From: RCIO01 sp964629765
GTDB lineage: Bacteria; Pseudomonadota; Alphaproteobacteria; Rhizobiales; Rhizobiaceae
Assembly: GCA_964629765.1 (NCBI GenBank)
Contig: CAZVTK010000001.1
Location: 62,001 to 126,000, forward strand
Length of the DNA: 64,000 nucleotides
Direction of reading: 5' to 3'
Position 1 is the first letter of the stretch, and the number at the start of each line of letters is the position of its first letter. Of the stretch, positions 44,083 to 52,578 are shown one piece after another. The notes below the pieces were generated by a model. It saw only the letters and a program-made list of their open reading frames with translations, did no database searches and was not told the DNA's origin. The position numbers and the translations under genes were made by a program.

Positions 44083-44853
44083 ATGTCCGTCGACCTCCGG
44101 CGCAACGGATCGTGCGCAGTGCTTACCCTGAACCGGCCCGAAGCGCTCAACGCGCTCTCGTTCGGCATATTGCGCGAGATCGGCGAGGCCCTCGACCATG
44201 TTGCCGGCATGCCGGGTATCCGCGCGCTGCTGATCACCGGCGCGGGAGAGAAAGCGTTCTGCGCCGGAGCCGACATCAAGGAGCTTCGCAACCGGTCGCT
44301 CATCGAGCAGAAGCGGGGCGCCGAGCTGGGCCAGGCGGTCTTCGCCAGGCTCGACACGCTGCCGGTCGCCTCCGTGGCGCTCGTCAACGGGTACGCGTTC
44401 GGCGGCGGGGCGGAGCTGGCCCTCGCCTGCACCTTCCGCCTCGCCTCGCCGGGCGCGGTGTTCGGCCTGCCGGAGATCAAGCTCGGCCTCATACCCGGCT
44501 ATGGAGGGACGCAGCGGCTGCCCCGGCTGGTCGGCGAGGGCCGCGCCCTCGACATCATCATGACGGGCAGGACCGTCAAGGCGGACGAGGCCGAGCGGAT
44601 CGGGCTCGTCAACGCGATCGCGCAGGGCGACCTGATCGAGGCGGGACTGGAGTTCGCCGGACGCTTCACGCGCTACAGCCTGCCCGCCCTCGAATTCGCC
44701 CGGCGGGCGGTCCAGCGCGCCGGCGACGTTCCCCTCCACGAGGGCCTGCGCATCGAGGCGGACCTTTCCACGCTCGCCTATCGCACCGCCGATGCCGAGG
44801 AAGGGATGGCCGCCTTCGAGGAAAAGAGAAAGCCGGAGTTCCGCGATGCCTGA
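44083..44853 (+). CDS. Enoyl-CoA hydratase with intact catalytic glutamates
   Basis: A 256-residue crotonase. Both hydratase Glu residues are in place, in NGYAFGGGAELALAC and LPEIKLGLIPGYGGTQRL. It should therefore add water to a 2-enoyl-CoA or cycloalkene-carboxyl-CoA, like BadK. The CoA-binding AFCAGADIKEL is present. GAAGGAAGGG lies upstream of the ATG. It overlaps the following SDR by eight bases, which suggests coupled translation. Confidence 0.88.
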   Translation: MSVDLRRNGSCAVLTLNRPEALNALSFGILREIGEALDHVAGMPGIRALLITGAGEKAFCAGADIKELRNRSLIEQKRGAELGQAVFARLDTLPVASVALVNGYAFGGGAELALACTFRLASPGAVFGLPEIKLGLIPGYGGTQRLPRLVGEGRALDIIMTGRTVKADEAERIGLVNAIAQGDLIEAGLEFAGRFTRYSLPALEFARRAVQRAGDVPLHEGLRIEADLSTLAYRTADAEEGMAAFEEKRKPEFRDA

Positions 44854-45550
44854 GGGCCAGATCATCGTCACCGGCGCGACCAGGGGCATCGGGGCGGCGA
44901 TCGCCGCCGAGCTGGATCGTCGCGGATTTCCCGTCGCGTGCCTGTCGCGCACGGGCGCCGCGGCCGTCGGCTACGGCCTGACCTGCGACATGACCGACGA
45001 GGATGCAGTCCGGCGCGCTTTCGCCGAGGTCGCGCGGCGCGGGCCCATCGCCGGGCTGGTCAACAATGCCGGCGTTCACGTCGGCGGCGCGATCGCCACG
45101 CTGACGACCCGGAGCTTCAACGAGACCATGGCGCTCAACGCGACCGCCGTCATGGTCGCGGCGCGGGAAGCCTATCCGCACCTGAAGGCCACCGGCGGCA
45201 CGATCGTCAATATCGGCTCGTTCTTCGACAAGCTCGGCGTGCCCGACAACCTCGCTTATTGCGCCTCGAAGGCGGCCGTGGCCGCGATGACGCGCTGCAT
45301 GGCGGTCGAGTGGGCCCGCGACGGCATCCGCGTGATGAACGTCGCTCCCGGCTATATCGAGACCGACCTCAACCGCGACTATCTCGCCCGCGAGAAGGTG
45401 CGGGCCTGGATGAAGCAACGGATCCCGGTCGGCGGGCCGGGCGCGGCGGCCGACGTCGCGCGGCTGACGGCGGCGATATTTTCCGAACGGATCGGCTTCC
45501 TGACCGGCGAGACGATCTACATCGACGGCGGCCAGGGGATGAACCACTGA
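44846..45550 (+). CDS. SDR, 3-hydroxyacyl-CoA dehydrogenase-like (BadH/FabG type)
   Basis: A 234-residue classical SDR: VTGATRGIGAAIAAEL, NNAGVHVGGAI, Ser in NIGSFFDKLG, and YCASK. In the alicyclic pathway BadH oxidises 2-hydroxycyclohexanecarboxyl-CoA to the 2-keto form, the substrate of BadI. This SDR could do the equivalent step. GGAG eight bases upstream supports ATG 44846 over the longer reading. Its TGA shares its A with the next ATG. Confidence 0.84.
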   Translation: MPEGQIIVTGATRGIGAAIAAELDRRGFPVACLSRTGAAAVGYGLTCDMTDEDAVRRAFAEVARRGPIAGLVNNAGVHVGGAIATLTTRSFNETMALNATAVMVAAREAYPHLKATGGTIVNIGSFFDKLGVPDNLAYCASKAAVAAMTRCMAVEWARDGIRVMNVAPGYIETDLNRDYLAREKVRAWMKQRIPVGGPGAAADVARLTAAIFSERIGFLTGETIYIDGGQGMNH

Positions 45551-46716
45551 TGAAACTCCTGGAGAAAGTGGCGCGCCAGCGCAACTGGAACGACGACGAG
45601 CGGGCGATCCTGGACCAGGTCCAGCGCATGGCCGACGAAGTCATCGCGCCCAACGCCGCCAAGGTGGACGAGACCGGCGATTTTCCGTGGAAGAGTGTCG
45701 AGGCGATCAACGCGCTCGGCCTGAACACCGTCTTCATCCCGGAGGAATATGGCGGCGCGCCGATGCGCTACCGCCTCTATCTGGAGGTGGTGTCGATCAT
45801 CTCGGAAGCCTGCGCGTCGAGCGGCATCATCTACGCGACCAACTTCCACGGCATGAAGCCGCTCGTCGAGTTCGGCAATGACGAGCAGCGGGCGCGTCTT
45901 CTGCCGCGCATCGCCGAGGGCGGCCTCGGCGCGCTGGCGATCACCGAGCCTAGCGCCGGCTCCGACGCGACGGGCATGAAGACCTCGTTCACCCCCGACG
46001 GCGACGACATCGTCATCAAGGGATCCAAGATCTTCATCTCCAACGGAGACGTAGCCGATCTCTATCTGCTGTTCGGAAAGTGGTCGCAGATCGACAACCC
46101 CAAACAGGCCATCTCCGCCCTCATCCTCGAAAAGGGCGCGGAGGGCTTCAGCGTCGTCTCGAAGGAAAGGAAGATGGGGCACAACGGGTCGTCGACCTGC
46201 GCCCTGTCCTTCGACGACGTACGGATGCCCCGCGCCAACCTGCTCGGCCGGCCGGGAGACGGGCTGAACATCCTCCTGACCTCGCTCAACAAGTCCCGCC
46301 CGTCGATCGCCGCGCACGCGCTGGGCATCGCCCGCGCGGCGTTCAGGGACATGGTGGCCTACGGCAACCAGCGCGTGCAGGGCGGCCAGAAGGTGCTCGA
46401 CTATCAGGGCAACCAGTTCACGCTGGCCGATCTCGCCTGCGAGCTGCTGATGGTCGAGCGCTGGGTCGACTATGTGGCCGGGCTGGTCGACGCGGGCGAC
46501 AGGGATTTCGGCATGGAGGCTTCCGTCGCCAAGCTGCGCGCCACCGATCTGGCGATGAAGATGACCACCGAATGCGTCCAGTTCCACGGCGGCTACGGCT
46601 ATTGCCGGGACTATCGCGCCGAGCGGCTGATGCGCGACGCCAAGATCACGCAGATCTGGGAAGGGACCAACCAGATCCATCGCCAATTGATCGGACGGAG
46701 CTTCAGACAGAAATGA
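45550..46716 (+). CDS. Acyl-CoA dehydrogenase
   Basis: A 388-residue FAD-dependent ACAD that introduces the 2,3-double bond. It shows ITEPSAGSDATGMKT, SNGDVADLYLLFGK, the ECVQFHGGYGYCRDY motif and the catalytic Glu in ITQIWEGTNQIHR near the C-terminus. Its length is normal. Translation is coupled on both sides (TGATG before, ATGA after). It would be the AliB equivalent, or act later on the opened chain. Confidence 0.9.
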   Translation: MKLLEKVARQRNWNDDERAILDQVQRMADEVIAPNAAKVDETGDFPWKSVEAINALGLNTVFIPEEYGGAPMRYRLYLEVVSIISEACASSGIIYATNFHGMKPLVEFGNDEQRARLLPRIAEGGLGALAITEPSAGSDATGMKTSFTPDGDDIVIKGSKIFISNGDVADLYLLFGKWSQIDNPKQAISALILEKGAEGFSVVSKERKMGHNGSSTCALSFDDVRMPRANLLGRPGDGLNILLTSLNKSRPSIAAHALGIARAAFRDMVAYGNQRVQGGQKVLDYQGNQFTLADLACELLMVERWVDYVAGLVDAGDRDFGMEASVAKLRATDLAMKMTTECVQFHGGYGYCRDYRAERLMRDAKITQIWEGTNQIHRQLIGRSFRQK

Positions 46717-48221
46717 GCGCAATCAGGAAGGTGGCCGTCTGCGGCGCGGGCGGCACGATGGGCGCCGGCATAGCGCTGGTGGCCGCGCGCGCGGGCTATG
46801 AGACCGTCTGCTTCGACATGTCGGCGGACGGGCTCGCCCGCTCGCGCAAGGCCGCGGCCGGCTTCTTCGGAAAATCCGTCGAGCGCGGCCGCATGAGCCG
46901 GCAGGAATGCGACGCGGCGCTGGCGCGGCTGAAGGACACGACCGACCTCGCCGACCTCGCCGACTGCGACCTCGTGATCGAGGCCATCTTCGAGAATCTG
47001 GAGGTGAAGCAGGATCTGTTCGGCAAGCTGAACGGCATCTGCAAGGAGAGCACCGTTTTCGCCTCCAACACCTCGACGCTGTCGATCACCCAGATCGCCA
47101 GCGGCTGCGGACGCGAAGACAAGGTCGTGGGCATGCATTTCTGCCTGCCGGCGCAGCTCATGAAGCTGATCGAGATGTCGCGCGGCATCAACACGTCCGA
47201 CGCCGTCTTCGCGCAATGCTGGGCATGGACGGAGGCCGCCGGTCAGATTCCCGTGGAGACCCAGGACAAGCCCGGCTTCATCCTCAACGCCTTGCTGGTC
47301 CCCTTCAACAACGACGTGATCCGCGCCGTCGAGGCCGGCGTCGCGACGCCCGAGGACATCGACACCGCCATCCGGTCCGGCCTCGGCTACAAGATGGGGC
47401 CGTGCACCCTTCTGGATCTGATCGGGCTCGACACGCAGATCAGGCTGGGCGAGGCGTTCTATCCGATAACGCTGGATCGGCGCGCCTCGGTGCCGCCGCT
47501 GCTGCGGCGCCTCGTGGCGGCCGGCAGGCTCGGCAACAAGTCGGGGCGCGGCCTGCTCACCGGCATCAAACAGGAGAAGGCGACGTCGGCGCCCGGTTTT
47601 GCGGTGCTGCGGCAGGGCGAAAGCCGTTCCTTCCCGAACGGGGACCCGTTCCCCGAGCGCGCCGTCGCCGGGACCAGCACCGCGATCACCGTCCATCTGG
47701 GCGGCGGCTACAGCGCCGACCCGTCGAAGACGGCGGTCCTCGTCGAGCTCGATACCGAATGCCTCGGTGTGCACACAGGCGAGAACATGGGGCGCGAGGG
47801 GTCCAACGCGGTCGGTTTCGCGCGCTACCGCAACGGCGACGACGCGCCGTCGAACCTTGTCGAGCTGGTGCGCCAGCCGGCGACGCAGCCGGAAGCGCTG
47901 GCCGCCGCGCGCGCCGTATTCGAGGCCGCCGGCTTCGACGTGGTGGTGTGCTCCGACCAGCCCGGCCGCATCGTCGACCGGCTCGTGCGGCCGAAATACA
48001 ACGACGCGCTGCGTTTCCTCGATGAGGGGCTGGCCAGTGCCGACGACCTGGACAAGACCTGCTGCATGGGCCTCGGCTATCCCGACGGGCCGATCGAGCG
48101 CGTCGTCCGGGGCGGCCTCGCGCGGCACCACGACGTGTCCGCGGCGATCTACGGCATGACCGGCCAGCCCGGCTATGCGCCGGCGCGGCGCGCCGTCGTC
48201 GCCAGAAGCCGGGAAGCCTGA
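46713..48221 (+). CDS. 3-hydroxyacyl-CoA dehydrogenase, PaaH-like, copy 1
   Basis: A 502-residue NAD-dependent dehydrogenase. It has the Rossmann start VAVCGAGGTMGAGIALVAAR, VIEAIFENLEVKQ, SNTSTLSITQIA, and the catalytic His in VGMHFCLPAQLMKLIEM. Two C-terminal helical domains follow in tandem, as in PaaH and related stand-alone enzymes. It has no crotonase domain. It oxidises a (3S)-hydroxyacyl-CoA to 3-ketoacyl-CoA. A second, diverged copy follows directly. Confidence 0.88.
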   Translation: MSAIRKVAVCGAGGTMGAGIALVAARAGYETVCFDMSADGLARSRKAAAGFFGKSVERGRMSRQECDAALARLKDTTDLADLADCDLVIEAIFENLEVKQDLFGKLNGICKESTVFASNTSTLSITQIASGCGREDKVVGMHFCLPAQLMKLIEMSRGINTSDAVFAQCWAWTEAAGQIPVETQDKPGFILNALLVPFNNDVIRAVEAGVATPEDIDTAIRSGLGYKMGPCTLLDLIGLDTQIRLGEAFYPITLDRRASVPPLLRRLVAAGRLGNKSGRGLLTGIKQEKATSAPGFAVLRQGESRSFPNGDPFPERAVAGTSTAITVHLGGGYSADPSKTAVLVELDTECLGVHTGENMGREGSNAVGFARYRNGDDAPSNLVELVRQPATQPEALAAARAVFEAAGFDVVVCSDQPGRIVDRLVRPKYNDALRFLDEGLASADDLDKTCCMGLGYPDGPIERVVRGGLARHHDVSAAIYGMTGQPGYAPARRAVVARSREA

Positions 48222-48222
48222 C

Positions 48223-49680
48223 ATGTCGGAGGACCCGGATAGGGGCCGGACATCGCCTTCCATCGATGCGTCCGGCGTGATCGCGATCGTCGGGGCGGGG
48301 ACGATGGGTTCCGGCATCGCCCAGCTCGCCGCTTCGGCAGGCCATCGGGTCCTTCTCCACGACGCCTTCGCGGGCGCGGCCGAGCGGGGCAAGGCGCGCC
48401 TCGTCGCCGGGCTGCAAAAACGCGTCGACGGCGGAAAGATGCAGCCGGCCGAGCGCGACGCGCTGGCCGGGCGGATCGAGGTCGCCGACGGCATAGAGCG
48501 GCTCGGCGAGGCCGCGCTGGTGATCGAGGCGGTCGTCGAGGATCTCGACGTCAAGCGCCGGCTGTTCGCCGATCTGGAACGGATCGTGCCGGCGGACGCG
48601 ATCCTTGCCACCAACACCTCGTCGATCTCGGTCACGGCCATCGGCCGCGACCTGCGGCACCCGGAGCGACTGGTCGGGATGCATTTCTTCAATCCGGCAA
48701 CGGTCATGAAGCTGGTCGAGGTCGTCTCCGGCGTGGCGACGGCGCAGGATGTCGCCGCGACCGTCTTCGCCACGGCCGAGCGGTGGGGAAAGGTCGCCGT
48801 CCACGCGAAATCGACGCCCGGCTTTATCGTGAACCGGGTCGCCCGGCCCTATTATGCCGAAGCACTGAGGCTGCACGAGGAGCAGGTCGCCGATCCGGCG
48901 ACGCTCGATGCGCTGCTGACCGAAGGGGCGGGCTTCCGCATGGGCCCGTTCGAGCTGATGGACCTGATCGGCCATGACGTGAACCATGCCGTGAGCCGGT
49001 CCGTCTATGACGCCTATTTCCAGGAGCCGCGGTTCCGCCCCTCGAACCTCCAGCTCGAGCTGGTGAACGCCGGGCGGCTCGGACGCAAGACGGGCCGGGG
49101 CTTCTACGACTATCGCACGGACGCCGCCAGACCGGCACCGCGCACCGAAACGCCGACGAGCGGCGCGGTCGCGCAGCGCGATTTCGCGCTCGGCGTCAGC
49201 GAGACCATGGGCGATGTGGCGATCGTACCGACCGATGGGCGCACCGCACGCATGCTCGCCGCGACGAAGCAGCGGCCGGTGATCGTCCATGACCTGACCG
49301 GAGCGCCCGGAACGGCGGGCCGCGTCGGCTTCGCCGCTTCGCCCGCCGTCACGCAGGACAGCGTGGACTCTTTCGTGGCGACGCTCGCCGCGCAGGGCAT
49401 GAAGGCCACCCTCCTGCCCGACTGGCCGGGCCTCGTCGTCATGCGCACGATCGCCATGCTGGCAAACGAAGGCTTCGAGGCCGTCATGCAAGGCGTCGCC
49501 GCCGAGGCCGACGTCGATACGGCGATGCGGTTCGGCGTGAACTATCCGAGAGGACCGATCGAATGGGCGCGCGATATCGGGCTCGGCCGCATCCTCCATG
49601 TCCTCGACACGATCCGCCTGCTGACCGGCGACCCCCGCTATCGCGCCTCTCTCGCCCTGCGTCTGGCGGCGCAGGCGTGA
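48223..49680 (+). CDS. 3-hydroxyacyl-CoA dehydrogenase, PaaH-like, copy 2
   Basis: A 485-residue paralogue of the preceding protein: VIAIVGAGTMGSGIAQLAAS, VIEAVVEDLDVKR, TNTSSISVTAIG, MHFFNPATVMKLVEVV, with a duplicated C-terminal domain. It is closer to canonical PaaH than copy 1 (FNPA rather than CLPA beside the His). The two copies may handle different ring or chain hydroxyacyl-CoAs. ATG 48223 follows GGAAG and begins two bases after the previous stop. Confidence 0.88.
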   Translation: MSEDPDRGRTSPSIDASGVIAIVGAGTMGSGIAQLAASAGHRVLLHDAFAGAAERGKARLVAGLQKRVDGGKMQPAERDALAGRIEVADGIERLGEAALVIEAVVEDLDVKRRLFADLERIVPADAILATNTSSISVTAIGRDLRHPERLVGMHFFNPATVMKLVEVVSGVATAQDVAATVFATAERWGKVAVHAKSTPGFIVNRVARPYYAEALRLHEEQVADPATLDALLTEGAGFRMGPFELMDLIGHDVNHAVSRSVYDAYFQEPRFRPSNLQLELVNAGRLGRKTGRGFYDYRTDAARPAPRTETPTSGAVAQRDFALGVSETMGDVAIVPTDGRTARMLAATKQRPVIVHDLTGAPGTAGRVGFAASPAVTQDSVDSFVATLAAQGMKATLLPDWPGLVVMRTIAMLANEGFEAVMQGVAAEADVDTAMRFGVNYPRGPIEWARDIGLGRILHVLDTIRLLTGDPRYRASLALRLAAQA

Positions 49681-49787
49681 CGGGCAGGACGCATGAAGCG
49701 GGCACTTCGGAAACCTGCGGAGCCTGCGAAGGCACGCGGCGACCGTCATTTCATCGCTGACCAGGTACAGCATTTCGGGAGGTCCGC

Positions 49788-50861
49788 TTGACCTTGTTCT
49801 CGATGCCGCGGCCTTCATGGCGCGATGTGAGGGGTTACGGCATCGCGGTGGCCATCGGCCTCGCCGGCGCCTGGCTGGCATTGCGGTCCAACAGCCCGCT
49901 GCCGTGGTTCCTGGGCCCGATGATTGCGGCCGCCGCCGGCTCCATGCTCGGGCTGCCGATGAAGGGGCCGCTGTTCCTGCGCCCCTTCGCCCTGCCCATC
50001 CTCGGCGTCCTCCTCGGATCGTCGTTCCGGCCGGAGATCTTCGAGCAGATCTGGGTCTGGTCCCTGTCGATCGCCGCCGTCCCGGTCTACGTGCTCCTGT
50101 GCGTTGCCACGGGCTATGCCTACTTCCGTTTCGTGGCGAAGTACGACCCGGCCACGTCGCTCTACTCCAGCGTGCCCGGCGGGCTGAACGAGATGATCAT
50201 GCTTGGCGAGCAGGCCGGCGGCGACCCGGTCAAGATCGCGCTGGCCCAGTCGACCCGCCTGCTCACCGTCGTGCTCGGCGTCGCGCTCGTGTTCATGCTC
50301 CTGGTCGGCGTGTCGCGCGGCAATGCGCCGATGAATTTCATCCGGTTTGCCGAGGTGGGGCCGGTCGACGGTTCATGGCTGGCATTCTCAGCGGTGGCCG
50401 GCGTCGTCCTGGGGCGGCGCTTGCGCCTTCCGGTCGCGGCCATGCTCGGACCGATCCTGCTCAGCGCGCTGCTTCACATGAGCTCGGTCGTATCGATCGG
50501 TCCCCCCACGCTCCTGACGAACTTCGCCCAGTTCACGCTCGGCGTCTGCGTCGGCGCGCGGTTCGCGGGCCTGCGGCTTCGGCACGCCGCCGGCTACATG
50601 CTCCACGGGACGACGGTTTCCGTCATCCTGCTGGGCGTCGCCGCCGGCTTCGCATTCGCGATCCATGCCCTTGCTTCGATACACCCGCTGGAGGGCCTGC
50701 TCGCATTCGCGGGGGGCGGCATGATGGAGATGAGCCTGCTGGCGCTCGCCATCGGCCAGAGCGTGGCCTACGTGACGGTGATGCACGTCCTGCGGTTCGC
50801 CTTCGTGATGTTCTCGGTGCCGCTGCTGGGCCGGGTGCTGAAGCGCCTGACGAAAAGCTGA
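49788..50861 (+). CDS. AbrB-family integral membrane protein
   Basis: A 357-residue protein with about ten membrane segments in two related halves (PWFLGPMIAAAAGSMLGLPM and VAAMLGPILLSALLHM), the AbrB duplication family. It is not the DNA-binding AbrB. Function is uncertain. Members often sit beside organic-acid transporters and are suspected carriers. The start is TTG 49788, six bases after GGGAGG; ATG 49803 is weaker. It follows the second hydroxyacyl-CoA dehydrogenase by 107 bases and is probably the last gene of the operon. Confidence 0.75.
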   Translation: MTLFSMPRPSWRDVRGYGIAVAIGLAGAWLALRSNSPLPWFLGPMIAAAAGSMLGLPMKGPLFLRPFALPILGVLLGSSFRPEIFEQIWVWSLSIAAVPVYVLLCVATGYAYFRFVAKYDPATSLYSSVPGGLNEMIMLGEQAGGDPVKIALAQSTRLLTVVLGVALVFMLLVGVSRGNAPMNFIRFAEVGPVDGSWLAFSAVAGVVLGRRLRLPVAAMLGPILLSALLHMSSVVSIGPPTLLTNFAQFTLGVCVGARFAGLRLRHAAGYMLHGTTVSVILLGVAAGFAFAIHALASIHPLEGLLAFAGGGMMEMSLLALAIGQSVAYVTVMHVLRFAFVMFSVPLLGRVLKRLTKS

Positions 50862-50928
50862 CCGGCGCCGGCAACGGTCGGGCGGGACAGCCGGGGCAGA
50901 AGGTCGCGACACCGGCGGGAAAGGCGGG

Positions 50929-51219
50929 CTAGACCGTTTCATGGTCAGATGGAAACGGCTCTGTTTCTCCGATGGCGCGGCGATCCGTCAGGAAGCCCAC
51001 GACGGTCGTATCGGGATACGGCCGAGTGGGCTGACGCCGCGGTCGCCCGCCCGTCTTTCCAGGAAAGAATGGGGGAAACCCTTCGGGCCGGGTGCATTTG
51101 GCCCAAATCCTTCGGGTTCCGGCTCGGCCGTATCCCGATACGACCTTCGCCGAAACCCTCGACCTCGGGACCAAATGCCCGCCGGCAGAGCGATTCCATC
51201 TGACCATGAAACGGTCTAG
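50929..51219. mobile_element. MITE/RIME-like palindromic element
   Basis: A 291-base element is bounded by perfect 26-bp inverted repeats (50929-50954 and 51194-51219, beginning CTAGACCGTTTCATGGTCAG). It also contains a perfect 23-bp inner inverted repeat (51004-51026 with 51123-51145, containing CGTATCGGGATACGGCCGAG). Open frames on both strands mirror each other because of the palindrome and are not genes. It fills most of the 413-base gap 50862-51274. Size, structure and intergenic position resemble rhizobial intergenic mosaic elements. It encodes no transposase, so movement would need one elsewhere. Confidence 0.75.
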
Positions 51220-51274
51220 CGAGGCAAGGGTCGGCAAAGGCTGGCGCGCGTTGGACGCGCGCCAGCGGCAAGGC

Positions 51275-52246
51275 TTATTTCGTCAGGTCGATCTTGTAGT
51301 CGGCGATCGCCTTCCTCCAGCCTTCCTCTTCCGCCTTGATCTGCTCCGCGACCCCGGCGGCATCCACGGGGGCCACGATGATGCCGATCTCCTTCAGCCG
51401 CGCCACCACGTCCGGCTGCTGTCCGGCGGCGGCCAGAGCATCATGCAATTTGCGCACGATCGGCTCCGGCGTGCCGGCGGGCGCCAGATACGCATACCAG
51501 GTGGACATGCTCAGCTCGTAGCCGAGCTCCGTCAGGGTGGGGATGTCGGGAAGGTCGGCCAGGCGATTGTCGGCGGCGACGGCGAGAATGCGGACATTTC
51601 CTCCCTTCACCAGTTGCGCGACGTCGATATAGGTCACCGAGACGAAGTCGACTTCCTTGCTCATCAGGGCCTGAACGGCGCCGCTGAAGCCCTGGTAGGG
51701 AACATGGGTCGCCTCCATGCCGAGCATGCCGGCAAGGCGGGCGGAGCCCAGGTGGCTGACCGAGCCCTGCGAGCCCGAACCGTAGAGGACGCCCTTGGCA
51801 GCGGCCTGCGCCTTGAGGTCGTCGAGGGTCTTGATGTCCGACGCCGCATTGACCGCGAACACGTAGGGAACCGTGCCGAGCCCGTAGATCGGCACGAAGT
51901 CCTTCGCCAGGTCGTAGGGTACCTTCTGCACGGCCGGCAGAAGCGCGTTGCCTGCCGAGATTTGCAGGAACGTGTAGCCGTCGGGCGCGGACTGGGACGC
52001 TGCCTGCACGCCGATGGCGCCGCCGGCTCCGGTCACGTTGTCCACGACGACCTCCTGACCGAGGCTCGCGCGGGACTTCTCCGCCATCAGGCGCGCGACG
52101 ATGTCGCCGACGCCGCCGGCCGAATACGGCCAGATCATCTTGACCGCCCTGGTCGGGTAGTCGGACTGCGCCGAGGCAGGCGTGCCGATCGCAACCCCGG
52201 CGAGGGCGCAGGCGATCGCGAAGCCTATGGTTCTGCGGTTTATCAT
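51275..52246 (-). CDS. Bug-family periplasmic binding protein
   Basis: A 323-residue receptor with a signal peptide (FAIACALAGVAIGTPASA, cut near 26) and YPTRAVKMIWPYSAGGVGDI, where Trp-Pro-Tyr replaces the usual VPF. It also has TGAGGAIGVQAA, SVSHLGSARLAGML and THVPYQGFSGAVQALMS. No TctAB genes are adjacent, so it may share the pair at 22.9-24.9 kb or act as a sensor. It is a single-gene unit. GGAGGAACTGAG precedes the ATG. Confidence 0.88.
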   Translation of the reverse strand: MINRRTIGFAIACALAGVAIGTPASAQSDYPTRAVKMIWPYSAGGVGDIVARLMAEKSRASLGQEVVVDNVTGAGGAIGVQAASQSAPDGYTFLQISAGNALLPAVQKVPYDLAKDFVPIYGLGTVPYVFAVNAASDIKTLDDLKAQAAAKGVLYGSGSQGSVSHLGSARLAGMLGMEATHVPYQGFSGAVQALMSKEVDFVSVTYIDVAQLVKGGNVRILAVAADNRLADLPDIPTLTELGYELSMSTWYAYLAPAGTPEPIVRKLHDALAAAGQQPDVVARLKEIGIIVAPVDAAGVAEQIKAEEEGWRKAIADYKIDLTK

Positions 52247-52394
52247 CTCAGTTCCTCCAATGCTGGCGGTGAATCGTCAGGTCAGTCGGGAGGTTGGAAG
52301 TATCTTCCGTTCAACCCCGGATTTCGGCTGTTTCCTGCCGTTGCGGCCGCCACGCACCGTGGCTCCGCGACGTCGGCCTCCCCGCCATGGCCAA

Positions 52395-52409
52395 GCAAAC
52401 GATATGCCA
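52395..52409 (-). promoter_or_regulatory. Sigma-54 promoter for the Bug receptor at 51275
   Basis: On the minus strand: TGGCATA-TCGT-TTGC, 149 bases from the ATG, the longest leader of the set. The 332-base gap 52247-52578 also holds a 10-bp inverted repeat and tandem activator-site candidates. Confidence 0.72.
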
Positions 52410-52486
52410 GACCGTATCACAGCCTCCGGGCCAGCGGCCCGGCCGAATCGCTCCGCCGGGACGCGTGCGCGGTCTCGCCTTGCGGC

Positions 52487-52526
52487 GACATGCCGGCAAG
52501 GATCGGCCAACAAGGACCGGCATGTC
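52487..52526. repeat. 10-bp perfect inverted repeat upstream of the Bug promoter
   Basis: GACATGCCGG (52487-52496) and CCGGCATGTC (52517-52526) with 20 bases between. The right arm overlaps the first activator-site candidate. It may be part of the control region or a hairpin at the end of the SMP-30 transcript. Confidence 0.4.
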
Positions 52527-52559
52527 CGCTGTGCGGGCACGGTGTCCTCGACGAAGGCA
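52523..52559. promoter_or_regulatory. Tandem candidate activator sites
   Basis: TGTCC-GCTGTGC-GGGCA (52523-52539) and TGTCC-TCGACGA-AGGCA (52543-52559) are 20 bases apart, about 130-150 bases upstream of the -24/-12 element at 52395. Spacing and form match the pairs at 31.1 and 38.1 kb. Confidence 0.5.
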
Positions 52560-52578
52560 GTTCAGGCGCCGCGCCGGC

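Noticed and set aside
50941..51271. Several small open frames on both strands at 50.9-51.3 kb
   Set aside because: They mirror each other because the 291-bp element is palindromic, and they lack ribosome-binding sites; I treat them as non-coding.
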